Shown one piece after another: positions 1 to 8,579 of a stretch of DNA of 64,000 nucleotides. The DNA comes from an uncultured Phascolarctobacterium sp. (GTDB lineage: Bacteria; Bacillota; Negativicutes; Acidaminococcales; Acidaminococcaceae). The notes under the pieces were generated by a model that did no database searches, had not been told where the DNA came from, and saw nothing but the letters and a program-made list of their open reading frames with translations. The stretch is from assembly GCF_900753045.1 (NCBI RefSeq), contig NZ_CAADXO010000061.1, forward strand, positions 1 to 64,000, written 5' to 3'. Made by a program: the position numbers and the translations under genes. Each line of letters begins with the position of its first letter. Position 1 is the stretch's first letter.

Positions 1-75
1 AAGAACCGCCGTGTACCGAACGGTACGCACGGTGGTGTGAGAGGACGACTGCTCAAATAATGAGCAGTCTCCTAC
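1..75 (+). mobile_element. 3' end of a group II intron (domains V and VI)
   Basis: The first 43 bases fold as a domain V hairpin: CCGCCGTG pairs with CACGGTGG, TACC pairs with GGTA around a GAAC loop, and a two-base CG bulge lies on the 3' side. A second hairpin follows, ACTGCTC/GAGCAGT with an A-rich loop, as expected for domain VI with its branch-point adenosine. The intron probably ends at about CCTAC, near position 75, but the exact 3' splice site is inferred. The maturase ORF and 5' end lie outside the window. The intron runs on the plus strand and abuts the 3' end of hicB. Confidence 0.75.
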
Positions 76-80
76 TCGAT

Positions 81-494
81 TTATCCGATATTGAGCTCGT
101 GCTTGATAGCATCCTGTAAAATTTTGGAGAAGTTCAGCTTTTTGGCAATCGCCGCATCATTTAACCATTTGGGGATAGTAAGAGTTTTTTTGACTGCTTT
201 AGTAAAGTGCTCTTTTGCGTATGCTTCTACATCAACACTTACTATATTAACAAAGGCTTCTGCGTAATCGCTGTATTCTTCATTAACATCAATAGTGCTT
301 AATTCAGAAGGTGACGGAACAGCTTCGTTGCTGAGCTTTGCTTCGTAAAGAAATCCGGCAAGGCAGTCTGTTGCCATTTTCATAGCATCTTGTAAATCCG
401 TACCACAAGTTGCGAGGTGGTTAAGGTCAGGAAAAATTACGGTGTATTGTCCGTCTTTTTCTTTATAAAAGCATGCAGGATACATTGATAACAT
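81..494 (-). CDS. hicB: HicB-type antitoxin
   Basis: This 137-residue protein has the two-part layout of HicB antitoxins. The N-terminal half (about residues 4-60, YPACFYKEKDGQYTVIFPDL) matches the HicB partial RNase-H-like fold. The C-terminal half (about 103-135, with LTIPKWLNDAA) looks like a ribbon-helix-helix DNA-binding tail. In the family it neutralises HicA and represses the operon. It lies four bases downstream of hicA. The Shine-Dalgarno sequence AAAGGGTGA overlaps the hicA stop codon, so the two are probably translationally coupled. Its stop codon is within a few bases of the end of the group II intron. Confidence 0.85.
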   Translation of the reverse strand: MLSMYPACFYKEKDGQYTVIFPDLNHLATCGTDLQDAMKMATDCLAGFLYEAKLSNEAVPSPSELSTIDVNEEYSDYAEAFVNIVSVDVEAYAKEHFTKAVKKTLTIPKWLNDAAIAKKLNFSKILQDAIKHELNIG

Positions 495-498
495 AAAA

Positions 499-693
499 TC
501 ACCCTTTCTGAAAATCTAAACCGGCTTGTTTGAAAATAGCTTTGACGGTACCTATGGGAATATCTCCCTTATGGTTAGGAACAGTTACTTTGTTAGGCTG
601 ATGTGGATGTACGTAATAAAAATGGGAGCCTCTGGTTGAATATAATGTCCAACCGGCTTTTTTTAACAGCTTTTCCAGTTCTTTAAATTTCAT
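499..693 (-). CDS. hicA: HicA-type mRNA interferase toxin
   Basis: The 64-residue protein is of normal length for HicA. It carries the family's dsRBD-like pattern: a KKAGW start followed by RGSHFYY, where the histidine is the expected catalytic residue, then VTVPNHKGDIPIGTVKAIFKQAG. HicA cleaves translated mRNA when its antitoxin is depleted. A good ribosome site (AAAGGAG) precedes the ATG. It is the first gene of a hicA-hicB operon read from a promoter that overlaps a palindromic operator. Confidence 0.88.
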   Translation of the reverse strand: MKFKELEKLLKKAGWTLYSTRGSHFYYVHPHQPNKVTVPNHKGDIPIGTVKAIFKQAGLDFQKG

Positions 694-711
694 GATATTG
701 CTCCTTTCATA

Positions 712-749
712 ATTATATCATTCGATACGTATAAAAACAATACGTATCG
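712..749 (-). promoter_or_regulatory. hicAB promoter with overlapping operator
   Basis: On the minus strand a -35 TTGTTT (735-740) and a -10 TATAAT (712-717) are 17 bases apart. A perfect 10-bp inverted repeat, CGATACGTAT with a 7-base centre and ATACGTATCG (723-749), covers the -35 and part of the spacer. That placement fits autorepression by the HicAB complex. The binding protein is inferred. Confidence 0.75.
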
Positions 750-760
750 ATGATGCTATT

Positions 761-798
761 AAAAAAGGAGTATTGCAGATGGTACTACAATACTCCTA
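761..798 (-). terminator. Terminator for the 923-1516 gene
   Basis: AGGAGTATTG and CAATACTCCT form a perfect 10-bp stem. On the minus strand it is followed by a run of six T. Confidence 0.75.
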
Positions 799-922
799 AG
801 AGAACGACAACAGTATTTAATTTATATGTTAGGCTTATTATATCATAGAAAATATGGTTTGAGGTGTATTTGCAAAAATTTCATAAGATGTTTGGATTAA
901 TGATGATAAAATTTTGACTATC

Positions 923-1516
923 TCATCCTCCGACCTTATCATCAGGCAGATACATAATGGTTATGCTGTAAATAATGATGGTGCAGACCGCCAGACAAAT
1001 AGCTATAATTATGAACAGCTTCAGCCAGGGAATTTCCCGTTGCAGATACTTGCGGCAGTAGCGCCAGAAGCAGGTGATGGTGAAGATGTTGAAGATGCTG
1101 CCTAAAATAAGCATAGTCCAGACGCTTTTGGCGAGCGGCAGATAGGACAGGCTGAGGTTAATCGCCGCAAGCACAGGCATAGCGGTCATGGTGTTATAGA
1201 TTTTGCCATCTGCTATGGCAAAGCTGGCAGTAAGCATTACGCTGCCTAAAATAAGCGGTAACAGGGAGGCACAGAGCAGCTGTGTGCTGTCGGGATTATA
1301 TTGCTGCAGCCTGTTGCGCCAGAGAAAACGCCCGAAGAGCTTGTAAAGAATAAATGCATAAAGTGTTGTCAAAATAGCGCTGGCAAGAGTATCCATGCCG
1401 CCGAAGCCGATGAAAGCAACAATAAAATGTATTACAAAAAAGCCCAGGGCACCCAAAAAGAAGAAGAGCTGGTTATAAAGCCAATACCAAAAGGCCAATG
1501 GCAGAAAAGTGCGCAT
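923..1516 (-). CDS. Membrane protein of unknown function
   Basis: The 197-residue product has about five hydrophobic segments, roughly residues 15-37, 42-62, 80-100, 110-150 and 165-190. A basic loop (FGRFLWRNRLQQ) sits between the second and third. I recognise no family with confidence. The overall look resembles Yip1-type small membrane proteins, but no diagnostic motif is present. It stands alone, with a terminator downstream and the terminator of the DASS transporter gene upstream. A ribosome site (GAGGAGG) precedes the ATG. Confidence 0.6.
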   Translation of the reverse strand: MRTFLPLAFWYWLYNQLFFFLGALGFFVIHFIVAFIGFGGMDTLASAILTTLYAFILYKLFGRFLWRNRLQQYNPDSTQLLCASLLPLILGSVMLTASFAIADGKIYNTMTAMPVLAAINLSLSYLPLAKSVWTMLILGSIFNIFTITCFWRYCRKYLQREIPWLKLFIIIAICLAVCTIIIYSITIMYLPDDKVGG

Positions 1517-1652
1517 AGCAGAACCTCCTCACATAATGTATTCAGCAAGTGCTTGTTGATGGTTTAGTGCTTACTTTTATTATAATATGAGTGCGGTAAA
1601 AATGCTATGCTTTTGCTTTTGTATAATTTAGATAAGAGTGGTAAAGAAAATA

Positions 1653-1685
1653 TAAAAAGCGTTCTGCCGCTTGGGGCAGAACGCT
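1653..1685 (-). terminator. Terminator of the DASS transporter gene
   Basis: AGCGTTCTGCC and GGGCAGAACGCT form an 11-bp stem. It is followed on the minus strand by TTTTTATA, about 20 bases past the stop codon. Confidence 0.85.
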
Positions 1686-1706
1686 CAGAGGTTAACAGAA
1701 GCAGGC

Positions 1707-3197
1707 TTATACCAGTCCCAGCCATTTCCAGTAGGTCATACCCAAAAGCATAATCAGGCAGAAGCCGATGATGGTCAGCGGAATGCCGCAACGGACGAAG
1801 TCACGTACCTCAAAGGTATTGGTGCCGTAGGCAATCATGTTCTGCGGAGCGTTGACCGGTAAAATAAAGCCGAAGCTTACGACGTACTGCAGAATCATCG
1901 TCATACCGATAACGTTTACACCAGGTGTTTTGAGCTGCTGCAGTACAGAAATGATGATAGGAATGATGGCGGCAGCAAGGCCTGTGGCGCTGGCGAAGCC
2001 CATATGCACGATAATCAGGAACAGTGCCATGATTGCCAGTACCATAATGGTGGTAGAGTTGGACAGGTCAAAGGTGTTGACGATAACGTTGGCCAGCCAG
2101 GTAGCTGCTTTAGTGGACAGCAGGGCATTGCCTAAGGAAATGCCTACACCGAAAAGAACAACAGTGCCCCAGTTGATTTTATGAACAACCTCTTCCCATT
2201 GCATAACACCGATTTTCGGCAGCATCAAAATACTGATAGCGACAATAGTGCTGGTGGAGGTGTCGATGATATGCAGCTTCTTTTCTGTCGTCCATAAAAC
2301 GAGCAGGCAGATGGAGATGCATAAAAGCTTAATTTCATCCTTGGTGATTTTGCCCATATCATGCAAAAGTTTTTTGACTGTCTGCTGACCGCCGGGGATT
2401 TCGTCGATTTCCGGCGGCATCAGGAACATCATAACATGATACAAGGCAAAGCTCATGAGTACGGCAAAGGGAGCAGCGGCGATGAACCAGTCCAGCCAGG
2501 AAATATCTACTCCCAGCTGCGAGCGGATGAAGTTGATGGCTACCATGTTTTGCGCAGCAGCCGTTTTGATGCCGACGTTCCAGACGCTGTCGACCTGAGC
2601 TACGGTAATCATCAGCATACCGGCGAAGCGGCTTTTGAGCGGTACGCCAAAGGCACTGATCATACCGAGAACAATAGGTACAAGGCAGGCGACGCGGGCT
2701 GTTGTGCTTGGTACAAAGAAGCTGAGGATAAAGCCGCAGCAGATAACGCCTATGACAACACGGTTGGCTTTAGCGCCCAGCTTAGACAGGATAACGAGTG
2801 CGATACGCTTATCAAGTCCGGTTTTGGTCATAGCGGTGGCTAAAAACATGGCGGCGGCTACCAGGCAGAAGGCCGTGGTGGAAAAGCCCTTGAGGCCCAT
2901 ACCTAGGCCTGCGGCGGTGCCGAAAATTTTACCGGTTGCAGGGTTAGGCGCAAAGCCTATAAGTACTGCCATAAGTGCGATGATAACACCGGCACTGACC
3001 GGATAGGAGATTGCTGTTGTGGCCCAGACGATGACTGAAAAGACCATGATACCAAGCATCCTTTGTCCTGCGATTGAAAGACCGTCCGGCGTAGGGCAGG
3101 CTATGATGCCCAGAAGAACGATAAGCGCGATGTAAAAGCCGTACTTTTTGAAGAATCCTTCCGGCTTTTGTGTAGTGATTCTTTTTGCTTCTTCCAT
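1707..3197 (-). CDS. DASS family anion:sodium symporter (SLC13/SdcS type)
   Basis: The 496-residue polytopic protein has the repeated architecture of divalent anion:Na+ symporters. It has around twelve hydrophobic helices, an early SAGQRMLGIM stretch, the FVPSTTARVACLVPI motif (compare the Ser-Asn-Thr-type motif of the family), and a second-half GFASATGLAAAIIPI with FILPVNAPQNMIAYGTNTF near the C-terminus. Family substrates are succinate, fumarate and malate. Succinate import is a plausible role in a Negativicute but is not provable here. The ATG at 3197 is chosen because GAGAGGGG lies just upstream; a longer open frame has no ribosome site. It has its own promoter and a hairpin at the mRNA 5' end. 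Confidence 0.88.
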   Translation of the reverse strand: MEEAKRITTQKPEGFFKKYGFYIALIVLLGIIACPTPDGLSIAGQRMLGIMVFSVIVWATTAISYPVSAGVIIALMAVLIGFAPNPATGKIFGTAAGLGMGLKGFSTTAFCLVAAAMFLATAMTKTGLDKRIALVILSKLGAKANRVVIGVICCGFILSFFVPSTTARVACLVPIVLGMISAFGVPLKSRFAGMLMITVAQVDSVWNVGIKTAAAQNMVAINFIRSQLGVDISWLDWFIAAAPFAVLMSFALYHVMMFLMPPEIDEIPGGQQTVKKLLHDMGKITKDEIKLLCISICLLVLWTTEKKLHIIDTSTSTIVAISILMLPKIGVMQWEEVVHKINWGTVVLFGVGISLGNALLSTKAATWLANVIVNTFDLSNSTTIMVLAIMALFLIIVHMGFASATGLAAAIIPIIISVLQQLKTPGVNVIGMTMILQYVVSFGFILPVNAPQNMIAYGTNTFEVRDFVRCGIPLTIIGFCLIMLLGMTYWKWLGLV

Positions 3198-3238
3198 AAT
3201 TAAAACCCCTCTCAATAAAAACATATGGAAAAACACGA

Positions 3239-3315
3239 AAGCCCGATTTGTCGTCTGCTTTGACAAATCGGGCTTAACTATATCTACAGTATAGCGCTTT
3301 TGTGTGATTATGCAA
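3239..3315 (-). promoter_or_regulatory. Promoter and 5'-leader hairpin of the DASS transporter gene
   Basis: Reading the minus strand, TTGCAT and TATACT are 16 bases apart. The predicted start of transcription lies only a few bases before a perfect 14-bp stem (AAGCCCGATTTGTC / GACAAATCGGGCTT, 3239-3275). The stem is followed by TTTCGTGTTTTT. The hairpin is therefore in the leader of this mRNA. It could be a 5' stabiliser or an attenuator. It could also serve as the terminator of putP, which ends 94 bases upstream of it. Confidence 0.65.
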
Positions 3316-3368
3316 GAAAAATTCTTGAGAGGGATAACATTTATGAGTAATTGTAATAAGCTTTACAA

Positions 3369-4826
3369 TTATTCCTCAACGTAGTTGTTGGCTTTATCAT
3401 AAAGTTCAGCAACATCCTTGGAAGGACCGCCGCTGAGCAGGGAAACAATGACGCCTGCTACAAGGCTGGCAAAAAAGCCGGGGATAATTTCGTAGATGCC
3501 GGTGGAGGCTGCCATAGTCAGGTACCAGCCGATATCAACAACAGCACCGACGATGATGCAGGCTACCGCACCTTGGAAGGTGAAGCCGCGCCAGAAAAGG
3601 CTGAGCATGATAGCAGAGCCGAAGGCTGCACCGAATACGCCCCAGGCGTTGGCAACCAGCTCCATAATGCTGCCTGCACGCGGGGAATCGGCAATAAGCA
3701 GAGCTACGAAGGAGATAACGAGTACAACGATACGGCCAGCCCAAAGCATTTCCTTGTCACCGGACTGGTATTTGCGGATTACCGGCTTATAAACGTCGCT
3801 GGCAAAGGCAGAAGCGGAAGCGAGCAGCTGACTGGAAGCAGTGCTCATAGAAGCTGCCAATACACCGGAAAGCAGGATACCGCTCATCAGAGCCGGGAAA
3901 ATGCTGCGAACCATGGCGATGAATACCAGAGAGTTTTGATTGATGTTTTCATCCATGCCCAGATACATACGGCCGACAACGCCTACCATGGTAGCGAAGA
4001 AGCAGATGAGGGCGGTCCAGCTGATAGCGATAACAGCGGATTTCTTCATTTCCTTTTGGGATTTGAGGGACATGAAGCGGATGATGATGTGTGGCATACC
4101 GAAGTAGCCCAGGCCCCAGCCGAAGCCGGAGATAATATCAGAGGTTTTGGCAACCGGATTCCAGTAATCGGGCGGAATGCCGGCAACAGCCTGCGGATTG
4201 ATTAAGGATACTGCGAAGATAGGTGCAATCAGCAGAGAACCGAGAATCATCAGGCCTTGATAGAAGTCAGTCCAGCAAACAGCGGAGAAGCCGCCTAAGA
4301 AGGTGTAGCCGATGATGATGAAGGCGGCCACATACATGGTGTAGGTCTGGTCAATGCCGATAACGGTGTTGAACAGAGTACCGCAAGCCTTGATACTGGA
4401 AGCGGAATAAATAGTATATGCGATAAGGAAAACGATTGCACAGATTACCTGCAGCACGTGGGACTTAGATAAAAAACGGTTGCTGAGGTACTGCGGAATA
4501 GTGATGGCATCGTTGGCTACAATAGAAAAACGACGCAGGCGCGGAGCCTGGAAAATCCAGCTTAAGGAATAGCCGGTGAGCAGGCCGATACTGATCCAGG
4601 CCTGACCGAGACCGAGAGCGTAGATAGATGTCGGCAAGCCCATGAGTACCCAGGCACTCATATCCGAAGCACCGGCAGAAAGAGCGGTTACCCACGGTCC
4701 CATCTGACGGCCGCCGAGGAAGTAGGTCTTTTCACCACCCTGACGATTTTTATAGAAGAACCAGATACCGATTGACAACATGAATAGCAGGTAGACGATG
4801 AAGACTACCATTTCTGTATAATTCAC
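3369..4826 (-). CDS. putP: Sodium/proline symporter
   Basis: This SSS-family protein of about 485 residues has the PutP signature at its N-terminus: YFLGGRQMGPWVTALSAGASDMSAW followed by GLPTSIYALGLGQAW and a long set of 12-13 membrane helices. It imports proline with Na+. The longest frame begins with GTG at 4832, but that GTG abuts the ribosome site GGAGGGG. The GTG at 4826, giving MNYTEMVVF, has better spacing and is preferred. A promoter lies about 40 bases upstream. An 8-bp inverted repeat (AATTGTAA/TTACAATT) overlaps the stop codon. Confidence 0.9.
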   Translation of the reverse strand: MNYTEMVVFIVYLLFMLSIGIWFFYKNRQGGEKTYFLGGRQMGPWVTALSAGASDMSAWVLMGLPTSIYALGLGQAWISIGLLTGYSLSWIFQAPRLRRFSIVANDAITIPQYLSNRFLSKSHVLQVICAIVFLIAYTIYSASSIKACGTLFNTVIGIDQTYTMYVAAFIIIGYTFLGGFSAVCWTDFYQGLMILGSLLIAPIFAVSLINPQAVAGIPPDYWNPVAKTSDIISGFGWGLGYFGMPHIIIRFMSLKSQKEMKKSAVIAISWTALICFFATMVGVVGRMYLGMDENINQNSLVFIAMVRSIFPALMSGILLSGVLAASMSTASSQLLASASAFASDVYKPVIRKYQSGDKEMLWAGRIVVLVISFVALLIADSPRAGSIMELVANAWGVFGAAFGSAIMLSLFWRGFTFQGAVACIIVGAVVDIGWYLTMAASTGIYEIIPGFFASLVAGVIVSLLSGGPSKDVAELYDKANNYVEE

Positions 4827-4861
4827 AAACACCCCTCCAAAATTTAAGAATAGATAACACT

Positions 4862-4891
4862 ATTATACACTTAAACTTTAGGCTACTGCAA
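4862..4891 (-). promoter_or_regulatory. putP promoter
   Basis: On the minus strand TTGCAG and TATAAT are separated by 18 bases, about 35 bases before the putP start. Confidence 0.6.
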
Positions 4892-4983
4892 GCAAATAAT
4901 AAAAATAAAGTGCTTAATCTGCAGCGGACAGTGTTTTGTGGACTAATCCTAACACTGATTGCTGCCAACTAAGCACTAAAAAT

Positions 4984-6195
4984 TTACCATGTAAAATATG
5001 TATAAACTGTAAAGATAGTCAGAATAATGATTTCGCCAAGCAGTACTGGCTTAAGCGTTTTGAAAAAGTTGGCTTTGAAATAATCGACGGTGATAACAAG
5101 GCACATATGCGTCGGCGTGAGCATCTGTCCGGCAATACCGAAGGCCATGGCAACGCCGGCCAGGTTCAGGCTGCCTGTCTGCATAGCAGCGACAATGGGC
5201 ATAACGATGGCTACGTGTCCTTGCGACATGCCGGTGAGTACGCCGATGATGAAGCTGACACAGGCGATGATAACAGGCACCGGCAGCGGCGAGCTTTGGA
5301 AGGCAGCAACGATTTCCTGCAGCACATGGGTGACGGTCAGAATCTGAATGAAGTAGAGGATGCAGAGCACATTGAGAAACATTTTGATGTCCAGCGCACC
5401 GATAACAACATCCTTGAGGCCAACCTCGCGCTTAGTAAAGCGCAGTACCAGAAACAGGCAGGCTGTGACCAGGCCCATGCCGGCGGAGGCGTTCAAGCCG
5501 CAGAATACTACGAGAATAAAGGTAATAATGACAGGCGAAAGCGCCAGCCATAAATCCTGCATACCCTGACTGTCATTGGCAATTTTTTCGGTACGGCTGT
5601 TTTCCGCTTTGATGGGGCGGATGAGAACAAACCAGCCGGCGGCGAAGGCCAGTACGGTTAGCCAGGCCAGATGCAGAATGAATTCACCGTAGCTAACGCC
5701 GGCGATGTTGCAGGCCATAATCATACCGGGAATAATCGGGCTGGAAAATTCAAAGATGTGACGGAACCAGAAATTGATGGCTGCCTTGTGGTCCTGTTCG
5801 ATAGGGATATTTTTGCTGGCTTCCTCTACAATAGGAGCCGAGAAGCGCGCGCCGCCAAGTGACGGCAGCAGGCCTAAGAAGGCAGGCATCACGGCCAGGG
5901 TTACCTTAGCGCTGGAAAAGATGCGCTGCAGCGCCTGCACCATACCGGCCAGAGCACCGCTGGTGCGCAGCTCGATTTCCAGGCACATGACAAAATAAAG
6001 GGCAAAAAGAATATCATAGGTGCGCGGCATTGTTAATGTTTCGCGTAATGCCTGCACCAGATACGGCAGTTCCGGTGCTTTCATCAGCCAGATAAAAATA
6101 CCGCTGGTGAGCATACAGGGGCCTATGGGAATGTGACGCCGCAGCATGAGGATGATCATGAGCATGGCGATTGTAAGCAGAAGAAATATATTCAT
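4984..6195 (-). CDS. DUF401 family membrane transporter-like protein
   Basis: The 403-residue protein is almost entirely hydrophobic helices and matches the DUF401 pattern: LLPSLGGARFSAPIVEEASKN near residue 115, NFWFRHIFEFSSPIIPGMI near 145, and GMSQGHVAIVMPI plus GQMLTPTHMCLVIT toward the C-terminus. The family is related to anion permeases; the substrate is unknown. The ATG at 6195 is chosen for its AAAGGA site; the frame is open further upstream without one. It completes a run of three uptake genes on the minus strand, each apparently transcribed separately. Confidence 0.8.
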   Translation of the reverse strand: MNIFLLLTIAMLMIILMLRRHIPIGPCMLTSGIFIWLMKAPELPYLVQALRETLTMPRTYDILFALYFVMCLEIELRTSGALAGMVQALQRIFSSAKVTLAVMPAFLGLLPSLGGARFSAPIVEEASKNIPIEQDHKAAINFWFRHIFEFSSPIIPGMIMACNIAGVSYGEFILHLAWLTVLAFAAGWFVLIRPIKAENSRTEKIANDSQGMQDLWLALSPVIITFILVVFCGLNASAGMGLVTACLFLVLRFTKREVGLKDVVIGALDIKMFLNVLCILYFIQILTVTHVLQEIVAAFQSSPLPVPVIIACVSFIIGVLTGMSQGHVAIVMPIVAAMQTGSLNLAGVAMAFGIAGQMLTPTHMCLVITVDYFKANFFKTLKPVLLGEIIILTIFTVYTYFTW

Positions 6196-6309
6196 AAACA
6201 GTTTTTCCTTTCGGTTGCGTAATTGTTGGCAAGTACCAAGTAATTGCTGATGATGTTTATTTATTATACACCCTGCCACAAAAAAATCATAATAAAACTG
6301 TAAAAAATC

Positions 6310-6363
6310 TTAGTATGGGATGCAAATAATGCTATAATGTAAGCAGAGATACAGAAACGGAGG
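6310..6363 (+). promoter_or_regulatory. Promoter and ribosome site of ptuA
   Basis: TTAGTA (6310-6315) and TATAAT (6333-6338) are 17 bases apart. GGAGG at 6359-6363 precedes the ATG at 6371. Confidence 0.6.
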
Positions 6364-6370
6364 TCAGATT

Positions 6371-7687
6371 ATGCAGATAGAAAGATTAAGGCTGAAGAAT
6401 TTCCGTTGTTACGATGAGCTTGATATTGATTTTGAACCTAAGCTGACAGTTATTGTAGGCGAAAACGGCAAGGGCAAGACGGCGATTTTTGATGCGCTGG
6501 CAATTGCTCTGGAGCCCTATCTGCGCAGCTTTGATGCCAGTGGCCGGCAAATTACTCCCCAGGATGTACGGCGTGTGCCTGTTTATAAAAAGGATATGCG
6601 TCATATTGATGGCATGGAATGTCATTATCCTGTAGAAATTAAGCTGGAGGGTGAGGTTTACGGAAAAAAGCTTACCTGTACCCGCCGTCTGCTGGAGGGC
6701 AATGTGCCCGAGGATGATGCGGATGAGCTGTGCGAGCGTGGCTGCGCACTGACGCATGACGCACGGGAGAACGGCAACAAGCTGCTGCCGGTGCTGGCCT
6801 ATTACGGTACCCAGCGCATTTGGGTAGACAGCAAGCTGATGACGAATTTTCACAAGTCACTGACGGAACGCAAGGTAGGCTACGAGGAATGCCTGGAGCC
6901 TTCATCGTCCTACAGCACTTTCGGCAAATGGTTTGAGTACGTTACCAAGTGTGCGCAGTCAGAGCAGCAGTACAGCGCCGAGGTGAAGCGCAATGTGATG
7001 CTGAAGAATGCAATTCAGAACGCTGTAGATGTGTGCCTGGAAAGTACCGGCCTGCGTGATTTGTATTATAATTATCGCCTGAAATGCTTTGTTGTCAGCC
7101 ATCCTGATATGGGCGAGATGGTGGTAGATGAATTGAGCGACGGCTTCCGCAGTATTATCAGTATGGTGGCTGACCTGGCCTATCGCATGGCGCGTCTGAA
7201 TCCGCAGCTGCGTGAAGAAGCGGTAACCAAGACACCGGGCCTTGTATTGATTGATGAGGTGGAAATGCATCTGCATCCGCTGTGGCAGCAGACGGTACTG
7301 CTGGATTTACAGAAAACCTTCCCGATGGTGCAGTTTGTGGTGACTACGCATAGTGCCCAGGTGCTGAGCAGTGTGCCGGCTGAGAGCATCCGCGTACTGG
7401 CCTGGGGCAAGCAGTTCGAAGGCGTGCGCCACGTAGATTTTTCCTTAGGTGCCAACAGCTATCAGCTGCTGCAGGATATCCAAAATGTGAGCCCACGTCC
7501 GCAATCACTGCAGATTGTGCAGGATTTAAAGCGTTATCTGCAGCTTGTTAGCGAGGATGCCTGGGATACGCCGGAGGCGCTGGAGCTGCGCAAAAAGCTG
7601 GATAAATGGTCCAAGGGCAAGGAGCCTGCTCTGCTGCGTGCGGATATGGATATCCGTATGCGTCAGTTCCGCAGGAGGCGCTCATGA
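6371..7687 (+). CDS. ptuA: Septu-type defence ATPase PtuA
   Basis: The 438-residue protein is an SMC/RecF-like (ABC-type) ATPase. It has the opening LRLKNFRCYDELDIDF, a Walker A motif GENGKGKT at residues 30-37, an ABC-like signature ELSDGFRS near 255, Walker B VLIDEVEMHLHP near 292, and a switch histidine in TTHSAQVL near 325. In Septu systems PtuA forms an oligomer that controls the PtuB nuclease and aborts phage infection. Its stop codon overlaps the ptuB start (ATGA), as is usual for this pair. No reverse transcriptase or retron RNA is seen nearby, so this looks like a stand-alone type I Septu rather than a retron-associated one. Pair function is inferred from the gene combination. Confidence 0.85.
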   Translation: MQIERLRLKNFRCYDELDIDFEPKLTVIVGENGKGKTAIFDALAIALEPYLRSFDASGRQITPQDVRRVPVYKKDMRHIDGMECHYPVEIKLEGEVYGKKLTCTRRLLEGNVPEDDADELCERGCALTHDARENGNKLLPVLAYYGTQRIWVDSKLMTNFHKSLTERKVGYEECLEPSSSYSTFGKWFEYVTKCAQSEQQYSAEVKRNVMLKNAIQNAVDVCLESTGLRDLYYNYRLKCFVVSHPDMGEMVVDELSDGFRSIISMVADLAYRMARLNPQLREEAVTKTPGLVLIDEVEMHLHPLWQQTVLLDLQKTFPMVQFVVTTHSAQVLSSVPAESIRVLAWGKQFEGVRHVDFSLGANSYQLLQDIQNVSPRPQSLQIVQDLKRYLQLVSEDAWDTPEALELRKKLDKWSKGKEPALLRADMDIRMRQFRRRRS

Positions 7688-8463
7688 AACGTGTTTATAA
7701 AAGCAAGGAAGAACCGGAGCTGCTGAAGCAGTACCGGCTGCATAATCCCGAGGAAACCTGGGAGCATTTCCGCCGTCGCTGCCGCAGGGGTTATAAACAG
7801 GTGCGGGAAGCAATTTTGCGTGACCAGCACGGCCTTTGCGCCTATTGTGAGGTAGGCATTAAGCTGGCGGAGGAGGAAGGTGAGGTTGACGACTTCCGCG
7901 TAGAGCATTTTTATCCGAAAAATGCCACGCAGGAGCATGGACACAACTATCATCTGGATTGGCGCAATCTGTTGGGGGTGTGCCACGGCGGCAGTCAGCC
8001 TTATGTGCCTGATCCGGAGTGGCGCTATTCCAGCCAGAAGCGTGACCGCAGCTGCGATGTGCCCAAGGGAGGGCGCGAGATAACAAGCTATATTCTCAAT
8101 CCGCTGAAGATTCCCGGTAAAATCCGTTTGTTCCGTTATGCGGAGCATAGCGGGCGGATGTATGTAGACGAAGATACCTGCCCCAAAGATTTGCAGGGCA
8201 GGGCGCGCAGTACCATCCGCGAGCTGAACTTAAACGCGCCGCGGCTGATGCGCATGCGCCGCGAGGTAATCCATACACTGGAGGACCAGATAAGTGATGA
8301 GCTTAGTAAGGGCCGAGATCTGAATGAAGTGTTGGAAATGCTGGCAACTATCTGTCTGGTGCCTGATTATAATGGCGTAACGCTGCCGTTCTTTTCCGTT
8401 ATCCGTTGGTATCTGGGTGAGGCGGCGGAAGAAGTTATCCGTTCGAGCGGAGCAAATCTGTAG
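7684..8463 (+). CDS. ptuB: Septu-type HNH endonuclease PtuB
   Basis: The 259-residue protein has the layout of the HNH family found with Septu ATPases and Ec78-like retrons. It has a zinc knuckle CAYC (residues 52-55), FRVEHFYPKN carrying the catalytic histidine at 75, WRNLLGVCHGG at about 93-103 with the asparagine and the second metal pair, and a helical C-terminal half beginning near RSTIRELNLNAPRL. The ATG at 7684 is preceded by AGGAGG and overlaps the ptuA stop. It is expected to nick or degrade DNA or tRNA on activation, but the target here cannot be told from sequence. A terminator follows directly. Confidence 0.85.
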   Translation: MKRVYKSKEEPELLKQYRLHNPEETWEHFRRRCRRGYKQVREAILRDQHGLCAYCEVGIKLAEEEGEVDDFRVEHFYPKNATQEHGHNYHLDWRNLLGVCHGGSQPYVPDPEWRYSSQKRDRSCDVPKGGREITSYILNPLKIPGKIRLFRYAEHSGRMYVDEDTCPKDLQGRARSTIRELNLNAPRLMRMRREVIHTLEDQISDELSKGRDLNEVLEMLATICLVPDYNGVTLPFFSVIRWYLGEAAEEVIRSSGANL

Positions 8464-8470
8464 CGTTTAA

Positions 8471-8501
8471 ATCCTGTCTGCGATGCAGGCAGGATTTTTT
8501 T
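8471..8501 (+). terminator. Terminator of ptuAB
   Basis: ATCCTGTCTGC pairs with GCAGGCAGGAT around a GAT loop, followed by seven T. Confidence 0.85.
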
Positions 8502-8579
8502 GTTGGATGAAGAATAATATAAAATGGTTCTTGAAGCATGAAATTTTGATAAATACACTATAAAAAGGAGAATAGACAA

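Noticed and set aside
1564..1791. 75-codon minus-strand frame downstream of the DASS gene
   Set aside because: It overlaps the end of the transporter gene in another frame and runs across its terminator.
6371..8463. Retron Ec78-type system
   Set aside because: The ATPase-HNH pair is shared with such retrons, but no reverse transcriptase or msr/msd-like region lies within several kilobases.
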